A stretch of DNA of 64,000 bases from Sphingobacteriales bacterium. GTDB lineage: Bacteria; Bacteroidota; Bacteroidia; Chitinophagales; Chitinophagaceae. Positions within the stretch are counted from its first letter, which is position 1. Each line of letters opens with the position of its first letter. The DNA is taken from NCBI GenBank assembly GCA_024642285.1, contig JAHEBJ010000001.1, positions 124,001-188,000 on the forward strand, read 5' to 3'. Below, in pieces: positions 44,916 through 53,992 of the stretch. Under the pieces are notes generated by a model, which searched no databases, had not been told where the DNA came from, and worked only from the letters and a program-made list of their open reading frames with translations. The position numbers were made by a program, and so were the translations under genes.

Positions 44916-45770
44916 TTAATAAGTATTGGTCATATCGGCATCCACACAAATAATAAAATCAGCCTTGCCAAGGTTTTCAGCAAGCAGCTCTTTTATATTT
45001 TTTTGAGATACGGTGCTTATGGTTGCATATTTCAGCTCGGGCCGTTTCCTTTTCAGATACCAGTTAATGCCGTCAAAATTATCAGAATGAAATGCACCAT
45101 TATAATGAATGAACAGCGAGCCTGGTTCCAAATGCTGTAAAATAAAATAAGCCATCGTCGCATCCTTTGTTGCCTGGGCTTTTGGCATATTGGAACCGCC
45201 ATGTCCACCCATCATCTCTACCATTTTTACATAACCGGGTAAAGTAGAGTCGTAGTCCATTGGCAAGGGAGCCATCCAAGTTTTTTCCTGGGTTGATATC
45301 GTGTCCAGCGCTTCAAATCCTTTTTTTGAAACCAGTGAAGCATAGCGCCGGGGAATATTGGTGGCAATAAATTTTGCGTTCTTTTCTTTGGCAAAATTTA
45401 CAATGGGGGCATAATCGGTTTTATAATTATTCCATAAACGCGCTGTTGAGTCTAAGCCTTTGGCTGTTATTTTTCCTGCCAGATAATCATTTAAAGCCTG
45501 CTGATTATCAGCCTCAAACATTTCGGCGCCAAAGGTTAATTTTCTGCTTTCGCTTAAATCCTTTGCCACAGCGAGCTCCAGCCAATGTGAAATAGCATTG
45601 TTATGATACTCGCCAAACAACACAATGTCTTTTTTGGCAAGCTGTTTCATCATTTTACCATACGAAATTTTCTTTCCCTTTGCATTATATAAAACATAAG
45701 CTGGTTTGTGCTGGGCAAAGATTCCAATGCTTAAAAAGAAAAGTCCGCCAGAGAGTATAAATTTTTTCAT
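44916..45770 (-). CDS. ChaN family (Tiki-like) haem-binding/hydrolase-like protein
   Basis: A 284-residue exported protein (signal ending GIFAQ). Family marks: DIVLFGEYHNNAISHWLEL near the N-terminus, LTFGAEMFEADNQQALNDYL, and HYNGAFHSDNFDGINWYLKR near the end. ChaN of Campylobacter binds haem, and the superfamily includes Tiki/TraB metalloprotease-like folds with GExH and distal histidines, both visible here. It is transcribed away from the alcohol dehydrogenase gene; 92 bp separate it from the CAP gene downstream. Confidence 0.85.
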   Translation of the reverse strand: MKKFILSGGLFFLSIGIFAQHKPAYVLYNAKGKKISYGKMMKQLAKKDIVLFGEYHNNAISHWLELAVAKDLSESRKLTFGAEMFEADNQQALNDYLAGKITAKGLDSTARLWNNYKTDYAPIVNFAKEKNAKFIATNIPRRYASLVSKKGFEALDTISTQEKTWMAPLPMDYDSTLPGYVKMVEMMGGHGGSNMPKAQATKDATMAYFILQHLEPGSLFIHYNGAFHSDNFDGINWYLKRKRPELKYATISTVSQKNIKELLAENLGKADFIICVDADMTNTY

Positions 45771-45885
45771 TATTATTTCTTGAATTGGAAAGATAAAACG
45801 AATCTATCAAACAGTCTTTGGTTTTTCAATTATGTATTGACTCGCCAAAATGCTATATTTGGCAACCTTCAAAAAAACAATCATT

Positions 45886-46929
45886 ATGGCATCGACCAGA
45901 GCTTATGCAGTGCAGGACGCTGTAACTCCACTTGCACCGTGGACTATCAACAGGAGAGACCTCAAACCAACGGATGTGCAGATACAGATTTTATTTTGTG
46001 GTGTTTGTCATAGTGATTTACATACTGCCCGTAATGAATGGCATAATACAGTTTATCCCTGTGTGCCGGGCCATGAAATAGTTGGAAAAGTAACGGCTGT
46101 TGGTAGCCAGGTTACAAAATTCAAAACTGGCGACTTGGCTGGTGTTGGCTGCCTGGTAGACAGTTGCCGGGTTTGTGAAAATTGTAAGGAAGGCCTCGAA
46201 CAGTTTTGCGCCAATGGCATGGTAGGCACATATAATGGAAATGAGAAGGACGGGAACGGAAACACCTATGGCGGATACAGCAAATCAATTAGCGTTCACG
46301 AAGATTTTGTTTTACATATATCGGATAAATTACCGCTTGAAGCCGTTGCACCATTACTTTGTGCAGGAATAACTACCTATTCGCCTCTACGTCATTGGAA
46401 AATAGGAAAGGGGCATAAAGTTGCTGTACTCGGTTTGGGGGGCCTGGGGCATATGGGGGTTAAACTCGCCGTATCAATGGGTGCCGAAGTTACCATACTG
46501 AGCCATACAGCATCCAAGAAAGCAGATGCCAAAAGACTGGGGGCTGCTCATTTTGTATTAACAAGCGATGAGGCTCAGGTAAAAAAAGTAAAAGGTTCTT
46601 TTGACTTTATTTTGAATACAGTTTCTGCTGATCATGACTATAATTTATACCTTGGTCTACTCCGTTCAAATGGTGTGATGGTTTGCGTAGGAGCGCCAGC
46701 TTCCCCGGCGAAAATACCCGCGTTCAATATTATTTTTGGCCGCAAAAGTTTTGCTGGATCATTGATAGGAGGAATTCCTGAAACACAGGAAATGCTCGAC
46801 TACTGTGCTGAACATAATATTGTTAGTGATATAGAACTGATTGCAATGAAAGATATTAATGAGGCGTATGAACGGATGTTAAAAGGTGATGTGCGGTACA
46901 GGTTTGTAATTGATATGGCAACTTTGTAA
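45886..46929 (+). CDS. Zinc-dependent NAD(P) alcohol/aldehyde dehydrogenase (YahK-like)
   Basis: The track starts at 45850, but MASTRAYAVQDAVTPLAPW at 45886 is the family start. Medium-chain dehydrogenase of the cinnamyl-alcohol/YahK class: catalytic zinc ligands in CGVCHSDLH and GHE, structural zinc in CRVCENCKEGLEQFC, nucleotide-binding GLGGLGHMG. Expected to reduce aldehydes with NADPH. A hairpin terminator follows 22 bp after the stop. Confidence 0.93.
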   Translation: MASTRAYAVQDAVTPLAPWTINRRDLKPTDVQIQILFCGVCHSDLHTARNEWHNTVYPCVPGHEIVGKVTAVGSQVTKFKTGDLAGVGCLVDSCRVCENCKEGLEQFCANGMVGTYNGNEKDGNGNTYGGYSKSISVHEDFVLHISDKLPLEAVAPLLCAGITTYSPLRHWKIGKGHKVAVLGLGGLGHMGVKLAVSMGAEVTILSHTASKKADAKRLGAAHFVLTSDEAQVKKVKGSFDFILNTVSADHDYNLYLGLLRSNGVMVCVGAPASPAKIPAFNIIFGRKSFAGSLIGGIPETQEMLDYCAEHNIVSDIELIAMKDINEAYERMLKGDVRYRFVIDMATL

Positions 46930-46950
46930 TTATCTGCATAAACACAATTC

Positions 46951-46979
46951 AAGCTGCCTTGCCTGGGTAGCTTTTTTTG
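46951..46979 (+). terminator. Terminator after alcohol dehydrogenase
   Basis: AAGCTGCC and GGTAGCTT pair (one G-U) around TTGCCTG, followed by seven T. Confidence 0.75.
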
Positions 46980-47030
46980 TTCAACTTGTTTATTGAATTT
47001 GTTGCGTAACTTCCATTCAATAATTTATTT

Positions 47031-47840
47031 ATGAAGCCTGCTAAGATCATTATAGTTTTTTCTCTGGCTGTAATTGCAAACAGTTGCAGCACTGGTAAAT
47101 ATGCTGCCACCAATAAAAGTTATAAGGAACAGACAAAGACATTTGCCAACGCACTGAAAACACAACCTCCGGATATTGACAGCACAAAAGCTGCTTCTTT
47201 CTGGGTGGGCACTACCAATTTCAGTATGCGTAAACCCAATCTTGTCATCATACACCATACAGCGCAAAACAGTTGCGAACAAACACTCACAACTTTTACC
47301 CTGCCCCGTACGCAGGTAAGTTCGCATTATGTGATTTGCCGTGATGGCACTGTGCAGCATATGCTTAGTGATTACCTGCGTGGCTGGCATGCAGGAGCCG
47401 GCAAATGGGGAAATGTTACCGACATTAATTCGATATCAATTGGAATTGAACTGGATAATAACGGATTTGAACCTTTCCCTGAAACACAAATAAATAATCT
47501 GTTGATTGTATTAAAAGCGCTCAAAAAAAATTACAACATCCCTGCTGCCAACTTTATAGGCCATGCGGATATTGCACCGGGCCGGAAAGTTGATCCCAGC
47601 CGTTTTTTTCCATGGGAACAACTGGCGCAGAATGGTTTTGGCTATTGGTACGATACTGCAACAGTAAACATGCCTGATAATTTTGATGCCATGCAGGCTT
47701 TGCGGATCATTGGATATAATACAAAAGATACTACGGCAGCCATTCAGTCTTTTAAATTACATTTTACGCCGCAGGATAGTGCCGCTGCACTAAATAGTAC
47801 AGATAGAAAGATCATCTTTGATCTGTATAAAAAATACTAG
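47031..47840 (+). CDS. N-acetylmuramoyl-L-alanine amidase lipoprotein (Amidase_2)
   Basis: A 269-residue lipoprotein (IANSCSTGKYA) with an AmpD/PGRP-type zinc amidase domain: VIIHHTAQNSC, SHYVICRDGTVQHML, WHAG, SIGIELDNNG and GHADIAPGRKVDP supply the zinc histidines and the catalytic glutamate/lysine region. It would cleave peptide stems from muramyl residues at the envelope. The C-terminal 80 residues look like a peptidoglycan-binding helix bundle. Convergent with the flippase gene at 6 bp. Confidence 0.93.
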   Translation: MKPAKIIIVFSLAVIANSCSTGKYAATNKSYKEQTKTFANALKTQPPDIDSTKAASFWVGTTNFSMRKPNLVIIHHTAQNSCEQTLTTFTLPRTQVSSHYVICRDGTVQHMLSDYLRGWHAGAGKWGNVTDINSISIGIELDNNGFEPFPETQINNLLIVLKALKKNYNIPAANFIGHADIAPGRKVDPSRFFPWEQLAQNGFGYWYDTATVNMPDNFDAMQALRIIGYNTKDTTAAIQSFKLHFTPQDSAAALNSTDRKIIFDLYKKY

Positions 47841-47846
47841 AAAACT

Positions 47847-49364
47847 TTATTTTTTTGAAAAATATTTTCCTACTACCGGAAATTTAGCTAGTTCTTTGGA
47901 TTCAACCCTGCTTACTAAGAAAGTAAATAACAGCATCAGGACTGCTCCGCTTCCCAAAGAAGCGATCATAGATTCGGGAAGTAGTTTTACCAAACCCATA
48001 TGTGCTAAATAAACCAGTACGGTAAGTGTAAGGTAGGCAACAAGTTTTTTTACTGCGTAAGGAACCGGGTAATGTTTTTGTCCCAGCAGGTAACTGCTTA
48101 TCATCATAAATAAATAACAACTGAATGTAGCAAGTGCCGCCCCTGTATAATGCAGCTTTGGAATGAGAACAATATTCAACGCAATGGTAATGGCTGCACC
48201 ACCAATGGTAATAAATGCGCCGTACATATTTTTATCGGTAAGCTTGTACCAAACACTCAGGTTATAATAAATACCCAGAAAAATATTGCCCAGGGCCAGC
48301 AACGGTACAACCTCTAAACCTTCCACCCAGCGTGGGTTTGCAAAGGTTAAAAATATCCAGCGGAAAACGTCGAGGAATAAGCCAATACCTAAAAACATAA
48401 AGCAACAGGCGATCACAAAAAATTTCATCACCCTGGCATAAGTCTTTTGTGCATTCTCATCTACGCTTTTATTAAAGAAGAAAGGTTCGGCTGCCATGCG
48501 AAATGCCTGAATCATTATGGTGATGAGCAATGCTATGCGGAAGATATTAGCGAAGATACCCAGTTCATGGTCGGCCTGGCTTTGCGGCAGATCTACCACA
48601 TGACGGTATATTAAACGGCTGAGTACATCGTTGATCATTCCACCAAGCCCCACAATAATTAAAGGAGCACTGTAACGCATTACCTCTTTCCACAGTTTAA
48701 AATCAAAACGAATCTTTATCTGCCTGATCTCTTTTGAAAGTATGATTAAAGTAAACAGGCTGCCGCAAAGATTGCCCAGCAGGTAATAACCCAATCCAAA
48801 TTCTTCATTGTGAATGAGGCCTAAGAAATTATCAGGATTGCCTTCCAGAATTTTTGGAATAACGCCCATGAAAAAAATAACAACCAATACATTTAAAACA
48901 ATGCCTGCAACCCTTGCAAATGCATATCGTCTTGGCCGGTTCTCCTGCCTCAGTTTAGCAAAGGGTAAAGTGTTTAAGTTATCAACGGCAATAATGGCAA
49001 TCATCCATAAAACATAATCGGGATGATTATCAAGATCGGCAGACGATACTATGGAACTCTGAAAAAACAACAGCAATGCAGTAAACAAAATGCTGCTGAA
49101 TAAAAGTGACAATGAAAGTGTGCTGTATAATTTTTGTTTGTCCTGCGTTTGAGAGAAACGGAAATAAGCTGTTTCCAGTCCATAGGCATACAGCACATTT
49201 AAAAACGGAATGATGGTGTACACCTGCACCAGATCAGCAGTTTTTTCGGGCATCACAATAAAAAATGGCAATGCCATATTCATTAAATAACCCAGAAAGC
49301 GGCTGGCAATAGTAGGCACACCATACCATATTGTTTGTCCTGCCAGTTTTTTAATGCCGCTCAA
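47847..49364 (-). CDS. Oligosaccharide flippase family (MATE/Wzx-like) membrane protein
   Basis: A 505-residue polytopic protein with about 14 helices, of the polysaccharide biosynthesis/flippase family. The N-terminus SGIKKLAGQTIWYGVPTIASRFLGYL is typical. It starts with TTG at 49364: an in-frame TAA lies immediately upstream, so no longer start exists. It probably moves lipid-linked glycans across the inner membrane. No glycosyltransferases are nearby; it lies 106 bp downstream of the MbnH-like gene. Confidence 0.88.
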   Translation of the reverse strand: MSGIKKLAGQTIWYGVPTIASRFLGYLMNMALPFFIVMPEKTADLVQVYTIIPFLNVLYAYGLETAYFRFSQTQDKQKLYSTLSLSLLFSSILFTALLLFFQSSIVSSADLDNHPDYVLWMIAIIAVDNLNTLPFAKLRQENRPRRYAFARVAGIVLNVLVVIFFMGVIPKILEGNPDNFLGLIHNEEFGLGYYLLGNLCGSLFTLIILSKEIRQIKIRFDFKLWKEVMRYSAPLIIVGLGGMINDVLSRLIYRHVVDLPQSQADHELGIFANIFRIALLITIMIQAFRMAAEPFFFNKSVDENAQKTYARVMKFFVIACCFMFLGIGLFLDVFRWIFLTFANPRWVEGLEVVPLLALGNIFLGIYYNLSVWYKLTDKNMYGAFITIGGAAITIALNIVLIPKLHYTGAALATFSCYLFMMISSYLLGQKHYPVPYAVKKLVAYLTLTVLVYLAHMGLVKLLPESMIASLGSGAVLMLLFTFLVSRVESKELAKFPVVGKYFSKK

Positions 49365-49470
49365 TTACGTTTTTGTTTTGAGTTCAAATTTAACTTTATA
49401 ATTCTTAAATACCGGGTGGAGAGAATCTTTTTATTGAAGAGATGTTGATCAACAGCAACAGGTTCAGGAA

Positions 49471-50523
49471 TTATTGAGCAAATCTCGGCGACCTGGTCAT
49501 GGTGGTATCCGTAAGTGTTTGCAAAAAATAGATCAGGTCATTTTTTTCGGTATTGGTTATAGCAATACGATTAATGAGCAGCGGATCCAACGTTGGTTGC
49601 GTGGTGATGATACCTGTGCGATAATGATCAATTGCCTGGCCGATAGAATAAAAGCGGCCGTCGTGCATGTAAGGAAAAGTAAGGATAACATTGCGCAGAC
49701 TGGGAACTTTAAACTTCAGGGAATCATTTTTATCATTGCTGATACGCATTCTTCCATAATCATTTAAGAATGTATTTACAGCCATACCGTTATTGCGGAA
49801 ACTGTTGTCGGTAAACAAGGGCTCCTTATGACAGGTTTCGCATTTGGCTTTAAAAAGGTTGTACCCGTTTTGTTCAGGCGCTGTAAAACTTGCTTCGCCT
49901 CTTTTTACTTTATCATATTTAGCATTGGACGAAACAATGGTTCCCATAAACTGTGCTAATGCTTTCAGTAATTTCTGGCTGTTGATCTCGGTTGTGCCAA
50001 ATGCTGATTGGAACATGCGGGGATAATCCCCATCGGCTTTTAATTTGTTCAATACATTTTCTACTGTTTCAGCCATTTCGTTTTGTGCAGTAATGGGTGC
50101 CAGCGGTTGCACTTCAATGTGATTAATGCCGCCATCCCAATGCAACTTCGTCATCCAGGCCAGGTTAAACAGGCCCGGTGCATTACGGGTGGTAAATGTA
50201 TTATTAAAGCCATGACTGAAATCGTGATCATAAGTTGCAAAAGCTGCAAACTGCTGGTGGCAACTGGCGCAGGGGAAATTGCCATCTTTGCTTAAGCGGC
50301 CATCGTAAAATAATTTTTTACCTAACTGAAAACCTTCTTCAGTTAATTTATTGTTTACATAAATATCAGGAGGTGTTGGCCAGCCGGCAGGAACTTCCAG
50401 ATTGATATAGGTAGGATTATAAGGTACGTTGTCACCCGGCACATCATTATTCTTGCAGGCGGAAATAAAAATTGCCGAACACAAGATGGTTATCAGAAAA
50501 AATAGGATGATCCTTAATTTCAA
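49471..50523 (-). CDS. Di-haem cytochrome c peroxidase/MbnH-like lipoprotein
   Basis: A 350-residue lipoprotein (FISACKNNDVPG) of the bacterial di-haem peroxidase/MauG superfamily with two haem motifs CASCHQQFA and CETCHKEP. It starts with TTG at 50523, one base after the TAA of the MbnP gene. Pairing with MbnP makes it an MbnH-type enzyme more likely than a plain H2O2-scavenging peroxidase; characterised MbnH oxidises a tryptophan of its MbnP partner to kynurenine. Which residue ligates the low-spin haem cannot be settled by eye. Confidence 0.88.
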   Translation of the reverse strand: MKLRIILFFLITILCSAIFISACKNNDVPGDNVPYNPTYINLEVPAGWPTPPDIYVNNKLTEEGFQLGKKLFYDGRLSKDGNFPCASCHQQFAAFATYDHDFSHGFNNTFTTRNAPGLFNLAWMTKLHWDGGINHIEVQPLAPITAQNEMAETVENVLNKLKADGDYPRMFQSAFGTTEINSQKLLKALAQFMGTIVSSNAKYDKVKRGEASFTAPEQNGYNLFKAKCETCHKEPLFTDNSFRNNGMAVNTFLNDYGRMRISNDKNDSLKFKVPSLRNVILTFPYMHDGRFYSIGQAIDHYRTGIITTQPTLDPLLINRIAITNTEKNDLIYFLQTLTDTTMTRSPRFAQ

Positions 50524-50524
50524 C

Positions 50525-51286
50525 TTAGTATAATTTTACGTCGGTTATTTTAAACATGTTACTGTAGTTATCCGAAATATTTTTTGCCAAAGCGCCGGGA
50601 TGAGTTGCGGCGGGATTAACGGCAATTTTAAGATCATAAGCTCCTTGCCACCAGGTGTCAAGATCAGCTTCAATAAATATTTCGCAGGTTTTGTCGGGAT
50701 CAACATTCAGCGGAACATTTATGGATGACGGAACCGTAAGATTGATATTTTTTAATACACTGTTCGTTCCTGCAAAACCACCAATATGGTATTCCACTTT
50801 GTTATTCACTACAGTTGATTGTGGTGATGTTCCTTCTAATTTAGCCATGATATAGCCGCTGTTCCAGGTCCAGAACATATCGTTCAATGGATCCAAAGCT
50901 CCAGTTTGTGCACCACTAACATTCCGGGCACTATCAACTCCCAGCAAGAAAGAAAGCGATGAGTAGATTTGTGATTTGGCTGTAAAACTAAAACTAAGGC
51001 TGGCTGCATTGCCTTCGTCAACAAGATAATATTCTGAACTGCCAGCCGAAATCTGCGTACCATTCATTACCACATTGCTTATATAATATTTAAACTTAGC
51101 AACGTTGTACTGCTCTCCAAAGCTATTGCTGTAAACGCCCGTATTCAAAACAAGCGGATTGCCTTTAACCGTATTTTTAAAAGTGATTTTTACCGTGCCG
51201 GTCCGCAGATCTTCATCCGGCGATTTCTGACAGCTTAACAGGAAAAGGCCTGTGCTGAACAAAAGAATCAGTAAAGTACGGTTCAT
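50525..51286 (-). CDS. MbnP family copper-binding lipoprotein
   Basis: A 253-residue lipoprotein (LFLLSCQKSPDED). The sequence VKITFKNTVKGNPLVLNTG, NVAKFKYYISNVVM and DMFWTWNSGYIMAKLEG is characteristic of MbnP proteins, secreted copper-binding partners of MbnH; the WTW motif contains candidate tryptophans for kynurenine formation. Its ATG overlaps the arfB stop by one base and its own stop is one base before the MbnH start, so the three genes are translationally coupled. Confidence 0.85.
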   Translation of the reverse strand: MNRTLLILLFSTGLFLLSCQKSPDEDLRTGTVKITFKNTVKGNPLVLNTGVYSNSFGEQYNVAKFKYYISNVVMNGTQISAGSSEYYLVDEGNAASLSFSFTAKSQIYSSLSFLLGVDSARNVSGAQTGALDPLNDMFWTWNSGYIMAKLEGTSPQSTVVNNKVEYHIGGFAGTNSVLKNINLTVPSSINVPLNVDPDKTCEIFIEADLDTWWQGAYDLKIAVNPAATHPGALAKNISDNYSNMFKITDVKLY

Positions 51287-51681
51287 TATAAAATAATTTT
51301 TTTTCTGTTTGATTTCAATTCGCCAACAATTTTCTTGCCCTCCAGCCTTTTTTCTTTCGCCTCTTTTGATGGTTTAGTAGCTTTTCGTTTTTTAGGAACA
51401 ATAAGTGCTTTGTTTACCAACAGCCCCATTTTTTTTAATACCTGCTGCTTATTGGCCAGTTGGGTACGTTCGGTTTGGCTTTTTACCAGCAAAAACCCTT
51501 CCGAGTTTATTTTGTTTACAAGTTTTTCCCGAATACGTTTTTTTTGATCATCGGTTAACAGTACCGATGTATCTATATGCCAGTATCCTTCCACCATGGT
51601 TTCCACTTTATTCACGTTCTGTCCGCCTTTTCCTCCACTTCGGGCTGTTTTAAATTTAATCTCGTCGGCAATGTTCAGCAT
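51286..51681 (-). CDS. arfB: Alternative ribosome rescue peptidyl-tRNA hydrolase ArfB
   Basis: A 131-residue ArfB/YaeJ-type protein. RSGGKGGQNVNKVET holds the catalytic GGQ motif, and the basic C-terminal tail (KKRKATKPSKEAKEKRLEGKK) is the part that enters the empty mRNA channel of stalled ribosomes. It releases peptides from non-stop complexes. Overlaps the start of the MbnP gene by one base, an unexpected operon partner. Divergent from the GGGP synthase gene. Confidence 0.94.
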   Translation of the reverse strand: MLNIADEIKFKTARSGGKGGQNVNKVETMVEGYWHIDTSVLLTDDQKKRIREKLVNKINSEGFLLVKSQTERTQLANKQQVLKKMGLLVNKALIVPKKRKATKPSKEAKEKRLEGKKIVGELKSNRKKIIL

Positions 51682-51798
51682 TGTGCCAAATTTACGCTTA
51701 AAAAGTACGATTTTGCAGCTATATACGTTTTAAAAGCATCTAATATTTCGGTTATAACTAATTTTTATACATTTTTGCAATAAACCAACCGATTGGAA

Positions 51799-52554
51799 AT
51801 GATAGAAGGTATTTACCATTCATTAACGGAGCGTAAGCAACAACATAAGAAATCTTTTGCCGTATTGATTGACCCTGATAAGGTAAATAACAGCAATCTT
51901 GAACCCTTGGTTGAACTGGCTGTTGAAGCTAATGTTGATTATTTACTGGTTGGTGGCAGCCTGGTTATTTCCAACTATTTAGATGAATGTGTTCAGCTGA
52001 TAAAGCGCAGTTGCGATATTCCTGTCATTTTGTTCCCCGGCAGCCCTAATCAGGTGTGTAAATATGCTGATGCATTATTGTACCTGTCGCTCATCAGTGG
52101 CCGTAATGCTGATATGCTTATAGGGCAGCATGTAATATCTGCTCCGGTAGTAAAACAAAGCGGGCTCGAAATTCTTTCAACCGGGTATATGGTGGTTGAC
52201 GGTGGTGCGCCAACAACTGTTTCATACATTTCCAATGCAACGCCTTTACCTGCCGATAAAAATGAAATTGCCATGTGTACGGCTATGGCCGGCGAAATGC
52301 TGGGTATGAAATTGATTTATATGGATGCCGGCAGCGGTGCCAAACGTGCCATCAGCGAAGACATGATAAAACACGTGGCTGATGTAATTGACGTTCCACT
52401 TATTGTTGGTGGCGGCATCACTGAGCCTGAAAAAGCATACCTCAATTGTAAGGCCGGCGCCGATATAATTGTTGTAGGTAATGCCATTGAAAAAGATCCC
52501 AATCTCATCAGGGAAATGGCGGCAGCTGTTCATAGCGTGAAGGTGAAAGTATAA
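51799..52554 (+). CDS. Geranylgeranylglyceryl phosphate synthase family protein
   Basis: The track begins at TTG 51793; ATG at 51799 (MIEGIYHSLTERKQQHKKS) is preferred. A 251-residue TIM barrel of the GGGPS/PcrB family: FAVLIDPDKV, LLVGGSLV, ILFPGSPNQV, YMDAGSGAKRAIS and VPLIVGGGIT line the glycerol-1-phosphate and prenyl diphosphate sites. Homologues from Bacteroidota have been shown to make archaeal-type prenylglyceryl phosphates. It is divergent from arfB and 62 bp upstream of the DUF1080 gene. Confidence 0.93.
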   Translation: MIEGIYHSLTERKQQHKKSFAVLIDPDKVNNSNLEPLVELAVEANVDYLLVGGSLVISNYLDECVQLIKRSCDIPVILFPGSPNQVCKYADALLYLSLISGRNADMLIGQHVISAPVVKQSGLEILSTGYMVVDGGAPTTVSYISNATPLPADKNEIAMCTAMAGEMLGMKLIYMDAGSGAKRAISEDMIKHVADVIDVPLIVGGGITEPEKAYLNCKAGADIIVVGNAIEKDPNLIREMAAAVHSVKVKV

Positions 52555-52615
52555 TTGTTTACCTTAGGCAGAACAATTATCGAACTCATTCCGGTAAGTT
52601 CAAAAATTCTCAGCA

Positions 52616-53248
52616 ATGAAAAAGTTATTTTTTGCAATTATTGTTTTTGTACTGTTCAGTTCACTGAATCCTGCAAACAAAAAGCAATGGGTTTCTTTAT
52701 TCGACGGCAAATCATTAAATGGCTGGAAAGTGGGAGATAATGCAAAAACATTTTTTATTGAAGATGGTGCCATTGTAGCCAATGGCAATGTTGCTCATTT
52801 GTTTTATGACGGACCGGTACAAAATCATTCTTTTAAAAATTTTGAGTTTAAAGCTGATGTGATGACGAAGCCGGGTTCTAATTCGGGCATTTATTTTCAC
52901 ACAGTTTACCAGCAAAGTTCGTGGCCTCAAAAAGGTTATGAGGCACAGGTAAACAACAGCCAGGGCGATTGGCGGCGAACTGGCAGCTTGTACGCCATAC
53001 AGGATGTAAGGGAAGTGCATGTAAAAGATGACGAATGGTTTACTGAATACATAAAAGTTGAGGGAAAACATATTACTATTAAGATCAACGACAAAACAGT
53101 AGTTGATTATAACGAGCCGGAGAATGCGGAGCGCCCAAAAGGAATGGAAGGTCGTTTGCTCAGCTCCGGAACTTTTGCATTGCAGGGCCACGATCCTGGT
53201 AGCAAGGTTTATTTCAAGAATATTAAGGTGAAGGTGTTACCCGATTAG
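52616..53248 (+). CDS. Secreted DUF1080 (3-keto-disaccharide hydrolase-like) protein
   Basis: A 210-residue exported protein with one DUF1080 concanavalin-like domain: WVSLFDGKSLNGWKVG, FEFKADVMTKPGSNSGIYFHT and GYEAQVNNSQGD are diagnostic. Some family members cleave 3-keto-glycosides formed by sugar 3-dehydrogenases. The signal peptide is short (FSSLNPANKK). Convergent with the response regulator gene at 46 bp. Confidence 0.9.
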   Translation: MKKLFFAIIVFVLFSSLNPANKKQWVSLFDGKSLNGWKVGDNAKTFFIEDGAIVANGNVAHLFYDGPVQNHSFKNFEFKADVMTKPGSNSGIYFHTVYQQSSWPQKGYEAQVNNSQGDWRRTGSLYAIQDVREVHVKDDEWFTEYIKVEGKHITIKINDKTVVDYNEPENAERPKGMEGRLLSSGTFALQGHDPGSKVYFKNIKVKVLPD

Positions 53249-53294
53249 AATTTTCTTTGAAACTTATATCTTTCTCCTTTGTCAACGGGAATTG

Positions 53295-53942
53295 CTAAAC
53301 AATTCGTTGATTTATTGCTTTGGCCACCATTTCTGTAAGAGAAGCAACATGTAATTTTTCGTAGATTTTTTTTACATGACTACGCACGGTTTCGTAACTG
53401 ATAGAAAGTTGATCTGCAATCATTTTATAACTTAATCCATTTACCAAACAGGCCAACACTTCTTTCTCCCTGTTGGTTAAATGATAATCGGGCGTTTCTC
53501 CCGGCATTACATGCTCGGGTATCTGTTGCATTTTGGTGAGCACTTTACGGGCTATGGAAGGCGACATAGGTGAACCTCCAAACTGGAGTTCTTTTATAGA
53601 TTCAATGAGTCTTGTATTGAGAAAGTTTTTCAAAATATATCCTGATGCACCTGCGCAAATAGAATCAAACACACGGTCATCGTCCTCAAAAACAGTCTGC
53701 ATGAGAATCAAAATTTGTGGAAATTCTTTTTTGATCAATTTTACAGCTTCAATGCCGCTCATCCCGGGCATTTCAATATCCATCAGCACTACATCGGGTT
53801 TGCAATCATTAATATCTTCAATGCAATGCAACACATGAGCAAAAGAGCCCACTACCTGAAAATCTTTTTCGGTTTTCAACAGCAGTGTGATGCTCTCCCT
53901 GATGTTCTTATTATCATCAAATATGGCAATGCGTAAACTCAT
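53295..53942 (-). CDS. NarL/LuxR-type response regulator
   Basis: A 215-residue two-component regulator. The receiver domain has the acidic pocket IFDDN, phospho-acceptor aspartate in VVLMDIEMPGMSG and the conserved QTVFEDD/K regions; the C-terminus is a LuxR helix-turn-helix (LTNREKEVLACLVNGLSYKMIADQLSISYETVRSHVKKIYEKL). Cognate kinase: the gene immediately upstream, 43 bp away. CCCC-N6-GGGG dyads near the kinase stop and at the operon promoter are candidate targets. Confidence 0.95.
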   Translation of the reverse strand: MSLRIAIFDDNKNIRESITLLLKTEKDFQVVGSFAHVLHCIEDINDCKPDVVLMDIEMPGMSGIEAVKLIKKEFPQILILMQTVFEDDDRVFDSICAGASGYILKNFLNTRLIESIKELQFGGSPMSPSIARKVLTKMQQIPEHVMPGETPDYHLTNREKEVLACLVNGLSYKMIADQLSISYETVRSHVKKIYEKLHVASLTEMVAKAINQRIV

Positions 53943-53978
53943 CTGTACAAATTTCGGTAAAATAATCTCTCTAAAAAT

Positions 53979-53992
53979 CCCCTAATCAGGGG
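53979..53992 (-). promoter_or_regulatory. CCCC-N6-GGGG dyad at kinase/regulator junction
   Basis: CCCC-TAATCA-GGGG, extendable to a 7-bp arm dyad (ATCCCCT/AGGGGAT). It overlaps the kinase stop codon and lies 37 bp upstream of the regulator start. It could be an operator or an mRNA hairpin. Confidence 0.45.
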
